A stretch of DNA of 11,514 nucleotides from CALRGE01 sp964365765. Its GTDB lineage: Bacteria; Patescibacteriota; Gracilibacteria; UBA1369; 2-02-FULL-48-14. A program made the position numbers and the translations under genes. Location: assembly GCA_964365765.1 (NCBI GenBank), contig CAYIRB010000033.1:1-11514 (forward strand), in the 5' to 3' direction. Below the pieces are notes generated by a model that was given only the letters and a program-made list of their open reading frames with translations, searched no databases and was not told where the DNA came from. Shown in pieces: positions 1-6,988 of the stretch; within the stretch, counting starts at the first letter, position 1; each line of letters opens with the position of its first letter.

Positions 1-503
1 AAAGTGACCTTTTGAAGGGTTTCGGAAATGCTGTCCTCGCTCGCCAGAACTTTTACTGCGTTCACGCCGCCATCGTCGTAATAAATCCCCCTTTTGACAT
101 ATAAAAGGAGCATCAAATCCCCGACAACCGCCTTTTGGTCGGCGACTTCCAGTTCTTTCATTTGAATGTCTTCTTCCGTATCCAGGATTTCCATTTTTTT
201 ACTCTCGATTTGCGTCTTCACGCTCAAAATTTTGTCCTTGGTATCCATGATATTCTTGTCGATGATATTCAGAGCCTCTTGCAAAGTACTCACTTGCGTC
301 TCGATTTCCTCAATATTTTGATTGGCGCTTTTTACATTATTTTTAAGGATGTAAAATCTATATTTGGCTTCGGCCAATTTCTGCTCCAATTGCAGCAATA
401 CGGCATTTTGTCCGGAATTTTCGGCCGACACGGCCTCTTCCGCCGATGAAAGCGGAACAATTAACAGGGTCAATGCCAGCGCCAACGTAATCAGTTTTTT
501 CAT
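1..503 (-). CDS. Secreted coiled-coil protein, PcsB/EnvC-like N-terminal module (C-terminus outside window)
   Basis: The reading frame starts at ATG 503-501 and stays open to the window edge, so only about 167 N-terminal residues are visible. Residues 1-21 form a clear signal peptide: MKK, then a hydrophobic core rich in Leu and Ala, then a likely cleavage site after LSSA. From about residue 35 to 130 the chain is charged and heptad-like (many E, K, Q, I and L at regular spacing), which predicts a long coiled coil. The last visible part has the pattern LLLYVKRG, then VKVLASEDSISETL. This resembles the end of the coiled-coil region in PcsB, EnvC and NlpC/P60 cell-wall proteins, where 'LL...Y..G' is followed by 'VLL.S.S.SD'. 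Such proteins act outside the membrane and carry or activate a peptidoglycan hydrolase at the C-terminus, which cannot be checked here. The start is supported by a strong promoter ending 8 bases before the ATG. There is no Shine-Dalgarno motif. An unrelated secreted coiled-coil protein is the main alternative. Confidence 0.75.
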   Translation of the reverse strand, partial: MKKLITLALALTLLIVPLSSAEEAVSAENSGQNAVLLQLEQKLAEAKYRFYILKNNVKSANQNIEEIETQVSTLQEALNIIDKNIMDTKDKILSVKTQIESKKMEILDTEEDIQMKELEVADQKAVVGDLMLLLYVKRGIYYDDGGVNAVKVLASEDSISETLQKVT

Positions 504-511
504 ATCAGGTA

Positions 512-540
512 ATTATACCATATAACAGGTTAAAACTCAA
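512..540 (-). promoter_or_regulatory. Strong extended -10 promoter for the secreted coiled-coil gene, probably leaderless
   Basis: Read on the minus strand, TTGAGT (540-535) is followed by exactly 17 bases and then TATAAT (517-512), a perfect -10 box preceded by TGG, an extended -10. The ATG begins 8 bases after the -10 box, so the expected transcription start lies only one to three bases before the start codon. A leaderless or nearly leaderless mRNA is the simplest reading. Confidence 0.75.
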
Positions 541-546
541 TTCGGC

Positions 547-575
547 TTGCAAATTGGAGGATTTACCAATAAAAT
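547..575 (+). promoter_or_regulatory. Candidate promoter for rpmA
   Basis: TTGCAA (547-552), a 17-base spacer and TAAAAT (570-575, five of six consensus bases) form a reasonable vegetative promoter. It would start transcription near 582, about 22 bases before ATG 604. It stands back to back with the divergent promoter at 512-540, with six bases between the two -35 boxes. A Shine-Dalgarno-like TTGGAGG (554-560) lies inside the spacer and so would not be in this transcript. Confidence 0.5.
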
Positions 576-603
576 CAGCGGGCGTTTAGTTTATTTAGAC
601 AAT

Positions 604-882
604 ATGTAACATAAAAAGGCCGCAGGCTCGACCAGTAACGGACGAGATTCCAGATCGAAAAGACGAGGCGTCAAGGCCTTCGGTGGTGAAACCGTGACAG
701 CCGGTTCGATTATCGTAAGGCAAAAGGGAACAGTTTGGCACCCCGGTAATAATGTTGGAATGGGAAGGGATTTCACTCTTTTCGCTTTGATAGACGGAAA
801 AGTTGGTTTTAATGAGAAAAAACTGCTGAAATTCAACGGCCAAAGAAAAGTGAACACCTTGGTTCACGTTTTGCCTCTTTAA
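604..882 (+). CDS. rpmA: Large-subunit ribosomal protein bL27, with a TAA stop directly after the ATG
   Basis: From codon 610 the frame reads HKKAAGSTSNGRDS, then SKRRGVKAFGGE, AGSIIVRQKGT, HPGNNVGMGRD and TLFALIDGKV. This follows the whole length of bacterial L27, the 50S protein whose N-terminal tail reaches the peptidyl transferase centre. The basic C-terminal tail (KKLLKFNGQRKV) resembles that of Patescibacteria. The family normally starts M-A-H-K-K or M-S-H-K-K. Here the bases are ATG (604-606), TAA (607-609), CAT (610-612), so an in-frame stop sits exactly where residue 2 belongs. The next in-frame ATG/GTG start is GTG 694, which would remove about 30 conserved residues. The rest of the frame is intact, which suggests a working gene and either a sequencing or assembly error (TCA to TAA is one base), an unusual start, or a very recent nonsense mutation. 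No Shine-Dalgarno motif precedes ATG 604. The usual partner rplU is not next to it. Confidence 0.88.
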
Positions 883-887
883 TTATC

Positions 888-916
888 TTGGAATCGTCGG
901 ATTTTTAGGCTAAGAT
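888..916 (+). promoter_or_regulatory. Candidate promoter for the 944-1603 gene and the gnd-zwf-pgl operon
   Basis: TTGGAA (888-893), 17 bases and TAAGAT (911-916) lie in the 61-base gap after rpmA. The predicted start near 923 leaves a leader of about 20 bases before ATG 944. The -10 box matches only four of six consensus bases, so this is a moderate candidate. If real, it could drive all four genes down to pgl, because no later gap on this strand exceeds 16 bases. Confidence 0.4.
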
Positions 917-943
917 TTTATAGCGGGTTTTTAGCAAAATAAT

Positions 944-1603
944 ATGACATTGGAATCCTTTTTCGGACTGGATAACGCGGATGGCCAAAATTCAGCGGAG
1001 GCGGCGGAAAGGTTTCGCGAGCAAATGCGGAAAAGCGCGGCCGCGGCAAAAGCGATAGCCGGTCATCAAGCCCGTCAAAAAATCATGGAGGACAAACTCG
1101 CCAGAATCTTTATGAAGTTCCTTCAAAAAAACGGCCATTCCGACATTGTGTTCTTAATTGTGAATCTGCTCGAACAAAATGTGCCGGGCGCGCTGATACT
1201 CGCCATTTTGATGATATCCGACACCGACCTTGAAAAAGATTTGGAAGTCGATTTAAAGCAAAAGTCCGCGGAGGGGCTTGAACCAATCTACGACGACACC
1301 CTTCCTCAAAACATTAGGGGGGAACTGAACGCGTGGGGCCATGAAATTTTAACAGCCGGTAATTTAATGCCGAACAGAACTCTGGCGGCCGTGTTGACGC
1401 CCGACCAAAAATTGAAGTCCCTGGTTCTCGACTTGCTCATTTATTCTCTGGACGAATATTTTGACCGCCGCGCGATGGTGTTTGATGAAGAAAAAATCCG
1501 CCGATTCGCTCTAATCGGCATCCAGACGGTTCTCGTTAAACTCAGGGAATCCGCGGAAAGAATGAGTGATGAAGAGTTGATGGAAAGCAATCCCGCCAAA
1601 TAA
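944..1603 (+). CDS. Helical protein of unknown function upstream of gnd
   Basis: I do not recognise this 219-residue protein. The N-terminal 60 residues are Ala, Arg, Lys and Glu rich (for example FREQMRKSAAAAKAI) and should be helical, perhaps coiled coil. Residues 67-92 are markedly hydrophobic (SDIVFLIVNLL, then PGALILAILMI) and are broken by EQNVPG in the middle, which looks more like a buried helical hairpin than one membrane span. A second hydrophobic helix lies near residues 160-175 (LKSLVLDLLIYSLDEYF), and the tail is charged (RESAERMSDEEL). No signal peptide, Cys cluster or catalytic motif is visible. The start ATG has no Shine-Dalgarno motif but follows a candidate promoter at a sensible distance. 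The gene ends 16 bases before gnd on the same strand, so the two are probably cotranscribed. That suggests a link to sugar metabolism, but does not prove one. Confidence 0.8.
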   Translation: MTLESFFGLDNADGQNSAEAAERFREQMRKSAAAAKAIAGHQARQKIMEDKLARIFMKFLQKNGHSDIVFLIVNLLEQNVPGALILAILMISDTDLEKDLEVDLKQKSAEGLEPIYDDTLPQNIRGELNAWGHEILTAGNLMPNRTLAAVLTPDQKLKSLVLDLLIYSLDEYFDRRAMVFDEEKIRRFALIGIQTVLVKLRESAERMSDEELMESNPAK

Positions 1604-1619
1604 AATTCGCAATTATTAA

Positions 1620-3011
1620 ATGAAATCCACACTGGGACTTATAGGCCTTGGTACCATGGGAGCAGCACTTGCTCGCAATATCGCGAACAAGGGATTCCGC
1701 ATTTCCCTATGGAATCGCCACAAGGAAAAAATGAGTGAATTGGCCGAGAAATTTCCAAACGAAAATTTTTATATCCCGAATGATTTTGAAGATTTTATGG
1801 AGAGTTTGGAGAAGCCGCGCAAAATTATTGTGATGGTTCCCGCAGGCGACGCCATGAACGGAGTCATGGAAACACTCTCGCAGTTTTTAGAAGCGCGCGA
1901 TACCGTAATGGATGGCGGAAATTCTCACTTCAGGGATACGGAAATTATTCAAAGGGAACTGCAACCGAAGGGCGTCCATTTTTTGGGTACCGGAATTTCC
2001 GGCGGGGAAGCCGGAGCGCTGACGGGTCCAAGTATTATGCCGGGCGGTTCGGAAAAAGCATGGAAGGCGATGGAGCCGATTCTTTCATCAATCGCGGCAG
2101 AAGATTTCACCGGCAGAGCATGTGTTTCATATATGGGCAACGCGGGCGCCGGCCACTACGTGAAAATGGTGCATAACGGAATCGAATACGCCGAGATGGA
2201 AATGATTTCGGAAGTGTACGACTTCTTCCACTCGGTCTACAAATTGAAGAATGAGGAGATTGCCGAATTTTTTGACGATTGGAACAAAGGCCTTCTGGAT
2301 TCATATCTGACGACTATAACTTCGCAAGTGCTGCGGCAAAAAGAAAATGCGCACGATCTTATCGATTTGATTTCCGATAAGGCCGGCCAGAAGGGAACCG
2401 GCCTTTGGACGAGTGAAGAATCCTTGAACCTCGGAGTACCGGCGCTTTCCATTACTTCCTCGGTTTATATGAGAATTTTGTCTTCCGACAAAGCCGCCAG
2501 AATCGAACTCGACAAAATTTATCCCAAACACGAGGACGTGCCGAACATGGTCGTTTCGGAATTGGTGGAACATTTCGGCAAGGCGATGTTAATGGCGCGC
2601 TTAATCAATTTTGAACAGGGCTTTGAAGTTCTTCGCGCCGCCGATAAGGAGTATAAATTCAATTTGAGTCTGCCTGAAATCGCGCGTGTATGGCAGGGCG
2701 GTTGCATAATAAGAACGCGAATGCTCTTGGACATTCAAAGCGCATTTTCAAAAAATACCGGCAGTTTGTACCACGCGAGCTTCGCGAAAAAAATAATAGA
2801 AGACTGCGAACGCAGTTTGAGGATTCTGCTTGGAATCTCGGTTAAATACGGATTGCCGATGATTGCGTTCGCGTCCGCGCTGACGCATTTTGACACGTCG
2901 AGAAGAATTTCTCTCCCGACAAATTTAATTCAAGGACTCCGCGATTTTTTCGGCGCGCATGGCTACGAAAGAATAGACCGCGAAGGAACTTTTCACACCG
3001 ACTGGGAATGA
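1620..3011 (+). CDS. gnd: 6-phosphogluconate dehydrogenase, decarboxylating
   Basis: This cytosolic enzyme oxidises and decarboxylates 6-phosphogluconate to ribulose-5-phosphate, making NADPH. The 463 residues match the long, dimeric form of the family (about 470). Residues 9-14 (GLGTMG) are the Rossmann dinucleotide loop. N32-R33 right after the second strand is the usual NADP 2'-phosphate contact, so NADP use is expected. GGNSHFRDT (99-107) and GISGGEAGA (125-133) are substrate-binding loops. K182 and E189 in HYVKMVHNGIEY are the catalytic pair. The C-terminus carries PTNLIQGLRDFFGAHGYER with R441 and H447, which complete the partner subunit's active site, and ends in FHTDW as the family does. 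It lies 16 bases after the unknown gene. Its stop overlaps the zwf start in the sequence ATGA (3008-3011), so the two are likely translationally coupled. No Shine-Dalgarno motif precedes its ATG. Confidence 0.98.
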   Translation: MKSTLGLIGLGTMGAALARNIANKGFRISLWNRHKEKMSELAEKFPNENFYIPNDFEDFMESLEKPRKIIVMVPAGDAMNGVMETLSQFLEARDTVMDGGNSHFRDTEIIQRELQPKGVHFLGTGISGGEAGALTGPSIMPGGSEKAWKAMEPILSSIAAEDFTGRACVSYMGNAGAGHYVKMVHNGIEYAEMEMISEVYDFFHSVYKLKNEEIAEFFDDWNKGLLDSYLTTITSQVLRQKENAHDLIDLISDKAGQKGTGLWTSEESLNLGVPALSITSSVYMRILSSDKAARIELDKIYPKHEDVPNMVVSELVEHFGKAMLMARLINFEQGFEVLRAADKEYKFNLSLPEIARVWQGGCIIRTRMLLDIQSAFSKNTGSLYHASFAKKIIEDCERSLRILLGISVKYGLPMIAFASALTHFDTSRRISLPTNLIQGLRDFFGAHGYERIDREGTFHTDWE

Positions 3012-4450
3012 AAAAAATAGAATTTCAAAAAGCGGAAAATAATTTCACATTGGTGATTTTCGGTGCATCCGGATCGCTGGCCAAGCTTAAACTTTTTCCC
3101 GCGCTTTATCAGTTGGCGGCCGAAGGCCGCACGCCGAAAGATTTTAAAATCGTGGGCTACGGCAGAACAGCGATGAGCAATGAACGGTTCAGAAATTTTT
3201 TCGAAAAATCCGTTCGTGAGAGAACACAAATGGTGGAAGACAAAAAAATGTACGCATTCCTTCAAAACATTTTCTATGTTCAAGGTCAATATTCGGAAGC
3301 AAAAGATTTCAAACACTTGCTGAAAGAATTGCATCAAATCGAAAAAGACAAAAACCGTGTCAGAATGGCTTACTTTTCCGTACCGCCCTCCGCCTTCGAG
3401 GACATTTTCAAAAATCTCGCCGCGGTCAACTTCAACACAATCAAATCAAAACTGCGCTTGGTTATTGAAAAACCGTTCGGATACGACTATTCGTCGGCGA
3501 AAAAACTGAAAAAAAGACTAAGCAAACACTTCGATAATGAACAGATTTTCTTGCTCGACCATTATTTGGGAAAGGAAGCGGTCACAAACTTGCTATCGCT
3601 CCGTTACGCGAACTCGATTTTGACGACTTTGTTCCGGCGCGATTACGTCAGTAATATTCAAATAAGCGCGCTTGAGTCTAAAGACATTGAAGGACGCGCC
3701 AACTATTTTGACCACGTCGGCATATTACGCGACATGGTTCAGTCGCATCTTTTGCAGATTCTGACTTATCTGACAATGTTCATGCCGGAGGAAAGAAACG
3801 CCGCGTCCATTCATCACGAAAAAGCAAAGGTTTTACAGTCCCTTCGAATAAAAGACTTGGTTCGTGGCCAATATCAAGGTTACACAAAAGAACCCGACAT
3901 CCCGAATAATTCGACCACCGAAACTTATGCCGCGCTTAAACTGCGGCTGAAACACAAACTGTGGGATGACGTTCCGATTTATATCCGTAGCGGGAAAAAT
4001 CTGCGTGAACAATGGACGGCGATAGTGATTGAATTTCTACCCAGAAAAGCTCAACGCGAGCACGGCATGCTCCCTCCGAACAGGATAGTCATTCAACTTC
4101 AGCCCTATGAAAAAATTGAATTTCATCTTCTCACCAAACTCGGCGGCAAAACATTCGACTTTCACGAATTGACAACCGGCCGCCCGATTTATTGCAGTGG
4201 CGACTGCCTTTTGGAACACGGGCGGCTTTTGCTCGACGTTATCAGGGGGAAACAGGATATATTTTTGAATTTTGAGGAAATTCTTGCGGCTTGGAAAGTG
4301 ATTGATCCGCTTCAAAAGTTGTGCAATAAAATGTTCAAAAAGAAATGCAAACCCCACATGTACAAAAAAGGCTCAATGGGGCCCAAGGCGGCGGATGATT
4401 TGCTGAAAATCGACGGCTTCGAATGGTTTTACTCCCCTCCGAAAACATGA
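3008..4450 (+). CDS. zwf: Glucose-6-phosphate 1-dehydrogenase
   Basis: The enzyme oxidises glucose-6-phosphate to 6-phosphoglucono-lactone with NADP, the entry step of the oxidative pentose phosphate pathway. The 480 residues are normal for the family. Residues 19-25 (GASGSLA) form the dinucleotide loop, EKPFG (154-158) the conserved lysine motif, DHYLGK (184-189) the substrate-phosphate loop, and GILRDMVQSHLLQ the catalytic helix, with H247 as the expected base. YIRSGKNL near residue 330 matches the family's Y.R[TS]GK.L motif. Two normally conserved positions differ: Asp is Ser in GASGDLA (S23), and the Arg of RIDHYLGK is Leu (L182). The core catalytic residues are kept, so activity is expected, possibly with altered cofactor handling. 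The start overlaps the gnd stop and the stop overlaps the pgl start, both as ATGA. Confidence 0.97.
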   Translation: MKKIEFQKAENNFTLVIFGASGSLAKLKLFPALYQLAAEGRTPKDFKIVGYGRTAMSNERFRNFFEKSVRERTQMVEDKKMYAFLQNIFYVQGQYSEAKDFKHLLKELHQIEKDKNRVRMAYFSVPPSAFEDIFKNLAAVNFNTIKSKLRLVIEKPFGYDYSSAKKLKKRLSKHFDNEQIFLLDHYLGKEAVTNLLSLRYANSILTTLFRRDYVSNIQISALESKDIEGRANYFDHVGILRDMVQSHLLQILTYLTMFMPEERNAASIHHEKAKVLQSLRIKDLVRGQYQGYTKEPDIPNNSTTETYAALKLRLKHKLWDDVPIYIRSGKNLREQWTAIVIEFLPRKAQREHGMLPPNRIVIQLQPYEKIEFHLLTKLGGKTFDFHELTTGRPIYCSGDCLLEHGRLLLDVIRGKQDIFLNFEEILAAWKVIDPLQKLCNKMFKKKCKPHMYKKGSMGPKAADDLLKIDGFEWFYSPPKT

Positions 4451-5133
4451 GTGACCCGATTATTTTTACCGCGAACTCCGAAAAGGAATTCTACGAGACC
4501 GCGTTGGAAGACCTGACACTTTCGATTAAAGAAGTTTTGCAATCAAAAAGACACTGTGTGCTCGGACTCGCCGGCGGCGGCACCCCGCGGAAATTATATG
4601 AACTCTTGGCGGGGGAAACATTGCCCTGGAATAATATTATTTTTCTCCTGACGGACGAACGTTATGTTCCAAGCGATGACTCCGATAGTAATCTCAAAAT
4701 GATCCGCTCCGCTCTTTTGAACCATATTTCCGTTCCGCCCGGGAATTTGATTGCCTTCGACACCTCGCTACCCCCGGATTCCTGCGTCAAAGAAATGAGC
4801 AGAAAATTGTCATCGCTCAACCGCAGTCCCCTGATTGATATTTTGATTCTCGGAGTGGGAGAAGACGGACACATCGCTTCTCTATTTGACGCTGATCTCA
4901 CCGCTCTTCAATCAAATCACTACGCAGACCTCGCGACCGCGAAAGGTTATACGTCCGAAAAGCGGCTGACACTGACATTAAAATCACTTCTCGGTTCCGG
5001 CAAAACCTTTCTACTCCTGAAAGGAGAAAACAAAAAACGGATTTTTGAAGAAATAAAGACCGGCGCAACCGGCCACATCCCGCTTAAGAAAATTCTTGAG
5101 AACGGCTTTCTGAAAATATTCTATTGTCCGTGA
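4447..5133 (+). CDS. pgl: 6-phosphogluconolactonase (DevB/SOL type)
   Basis: This enzyme hydrolyses 6-phosphoglucono-lactone to 6-phosphogluconate, joining the zwf and gnd steps. The 228-residue chain has the family motifs in order: LAGGGTPRKLY (41-51), the phosphate-binding loop; TDERYVPSDDSDSN (69-82); ILGVGEDGHIASLF (134-147), with the catalytic His of the DGH group; and GHIPLKKIL near the end. ATG 4447 is chosen because it overlaps the zwf stop as ATGA, like the other junctions here, and places the first helix where the family has it. An in-frame ATG at 4423 would add eight residues overlapping zwf and is less likely. The stop (5131-5133) is one base from the end of the convergent tkt gene, which leaves no room for a separate terminator. 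Confidence 0.95.
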   Translation: MSDPIIFTANSEKEFYETALEDLTLSIKEVLQSKRHCVLGLAGGGTPRKLYELLAGETLPWNNIIFLLTDERYVPSDDSDSNLKMIRSALLNHISVPPGNLIAFDTSLPPDSCVKEMSRKLSSLNRSPLIDILILGVGEDGHIASLFDADLTALQSNHYADLATAKGYTSEKRLTLTLKSLLGSGKTFLLLKGENKKRIFEEIKTGATGHIPLKKILENGFLKIFYCP

Positions 5134-5134
5134 A

Positions 5135-6988
5135 TTATTTCAAGGCGTCGAGAATCGATTCCACCGATAAACCGGCTTTTTTATACAGTTCGTCGGAAGT
5201 GCCGGAAAGCTGGTACGACTTCACTCCCAAGGCCTTCATGTCTGCTTTAACGCCCGCGTCGAACAAGGCTTCCTTGACGAATTTTGCCAAACCCGTTTTG
5301 ACATTGTGGTCATGAACGGTAATCACCCTTCCGGTTTTTTGCACGCTTTGCACTATCGTGCTTTCGTCAAAAGGCACAAAACTGCTCACGCAAACCACTT
5401 CCACATCGCCCCCAAACTTTTCGGCGGCCATTAGAGCGTTTATAAGCATCGGCCCGCTGGCGACAATGGTTGCTTTAGAACCTTTTCTGATCACATCCGC
5501 TTTACCGGGTCGAAATTCGTAACCGCTCGCAAAGAAAGGAGTGCCGTCGTCTTTGCTGATTACGGGAATTTTAGAACGCCCCATTCGAACATAAAAATTC
5601 CCATGATGGGACGCGATGTACCTGATTATTTTATCCGTTTGATTCGGATCCGCCGGTTCCAGAATTTGTGTGTGAAAAAAACCCTCGAATGAATTTATGT
5701 CATCAATGACCTGATGAGTTGGCCCGTCCTCGCCGACCGAAAGTCCGCAATGTGTCGCGACCATTTTTACATTTGTTTCATTGATGTCGTTCACGCGCGC
5801 CTGATCTTTTGCGCGGCTTGTCATAAAAGCTCCGAAGGTACTGGCAAAGGGAATCAGACCTCTTAAACTAATGCCGCCTGCGGCGCTAACCATAAACTGT
5901 TCCGCGATTCCGCATTCGATATGCCTTTCAGGAATTTCTTTTTTGAGGGCGCTCGTTTTTACACTGTCCGCCAAATCGGCGGTAAGAGCCACGATGTTGG
6001 GATTCAAATGGGCCAAATCCGCCAAAGCCGCGCCGTAAGCGCTGCGGCAGTCGGTCATCTTGTCAGCCGGATAATGAATCGGCTTGCCCGGATTTATTTT
6101 CATTTCCTCAATCTTGTTTCCGGTGATGTTAACTTCTATTTTTTGACTCAAAGTCTTCTTTTCATCATCTGTGAGTTCCATCAACTTCAATGCCGACTCG
6201 GTTTCCTCGACGCTCGGCGATTTCCCATGCCAATCCGACTTGTACTCCGCTCCGACTTTCTCCATAAACTCGACGCCTTTGCCCATGATTGTATCCGCTA
6301 TCAAAACGCAGGGGCCATTGTCCCAAGCGGTCGCTTCTTCAAGAGCCGTCCACATTTCATTGAAGTCATGGCCGTTAAGTCGGAAAACCTTCCAGCCCGC
6401 GGCTTTGTAATGTCCCTCAACGTCAATCGGCATGATTTTCTCCAACGAATCGGTAAGCTGGACTTTATTGTAATCGACAAAGGCAATAAGGTTGGAAAGT
6501 TTATACTTAGCCGCGAAATGCATGGTTTCATAGACCTGACCCTCGTCTTGTTCACCGTCGCCCATAAGTAAAAAAACCTTTTCATCGCGCTTTAATAGCA
6601 TATCTGAAAGCGCGAAGCCCGCCGCCACGCTTGCGCCGATTCCCAATGGCCCGGTGCCATACCACACACCCTTGATTTTCCTGTTAACGTGCCCCTCATA
6701 AATGTCGGTCGGTTTTCTGAAAGTTTCAATCACTCTTTCTTTGGGTATCACTCCCAATTCGGCCAGCACCGCATAAACGGCGGGCGAAATATGTCCGTTT
6801 GAAACCACAACCGGATCATTTGTCTTTGCCACACGCATAACGTAGAGCAAAGTCAGATAGTCAATGCATGATAACGAACCGCCCGGATGACCGGATTGGG
6901 CATTCGTAACCATTTGCAAAATCGAGCGTCTGCATGATTTACCAAAAGCCTTCAAATATCTTAGTTGCTGATCTGAGAGGGGAGCCAT
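5135..6988 (-). CDS. tkt: Transketolase, full-length single chain
   Basis: This thiamine-diphosphate enzyme moves two-carbon units between ketose and aldose phosphates (xylulose-5-phosphate, ribose-5-phosphate, erythrose-4-phosphate). The 617 residues contain both halves in one chain, slightly shorter than E. coli TktA (about 660) and closer to the short animal-type form. The N-terminal half has SGHPGG (32-37), SNGHISPAVYAVL (63-75), GTGPLGIG (111-118, usually LGQG), and the ThDP/Mg motif GDGEQDEGQ (143-151) through N174. The pyrimidine-binding half has GIAEQ with catalytic Glu 363 and GLSVGEDGPTHQ (415-426). A third, C-terminal domain ends the chain. The ATG (6988-6986) directly follows the pgi stop TAG with no bases between and no Shine-Dalgarno motif, implying translation coupled to pgi. 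It is the last gene of the tal-pgi-tkt operon and ends one base from pgl. Confidence 0.97.
   Translation of the reverse strand: MAPLSDQQLRYLKAFGKSCRRSILQMVTNAQSGHPGGSLSCIDYLTLLYVMRVAKTNDPVVVSNGHISPAVYAVLAELGVIPKERVIETFRKPTDIYEGHVNRKIKGVWYGTGPLGIGASVAAGFALSDMLLKRDEKVFLLMGDGEQDEGQVYETMHFAAKYKLSNLIAFVDYNKVQLTDSLEKIMPIDVEGHYKAAGWKVFRLNGHDFNEMWTALEEATAWDNGPCVLIADTIMGKGVEFMEKVGAEYKSDWHGKSPSVEETESALKLMELTDDEKKTLSQKIEVNITGNKIEEMKINPGKPIHYPADKMTDCRSAYGAALADLAHLNPNIVALTADLADSVKTSALKKEIPERHIECGIAEQFMVSAAGGISLRGLIPFASTFGAFMTSRAKDQARVNDINETNVKMVATHCGLSVGEDGPTHQVIDDINSFEGFFHTQILEPADPNQTDKIIRYIASHHGNFYVRMGRSKIPVISKDDGTPFFASGYEFRPGKADVIRKGSKATIVASGPMLINALMAAEKFGGDVEVVCVSSFVPFDESTIVQSVQKTGRVITVHDHNVKTGLAKFVKEALFDAGVKADMKALGVKSYQLSGTSDELYKKAGLSVESILDALK

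Noticed and set aside
850..867. Hairpin GTGAAC/GTTCAC followed by GTTTTGCC near the end of rpmA, as a possible terminator.
   Set aside because: It lies inside the rpmA coding region, before the stop codon, and the T run is short and interrupted. More likely chance within coding sequence.
604..882. Reading the TAA in rpmA as evidence of a changed genetic code.
   Set aside because: TAA is used as the normal stop at the ends of rpmA, tkt, the LOG gene, the zincin and both unknown genes, so general TAA reassignment is not credible.
5921..6571. Plus-strand open frame of 216 codons opposite tkt.
   Set aside because: It is fully antisense to well-conserved transketolase motifs, and its translation has no recognisable features.
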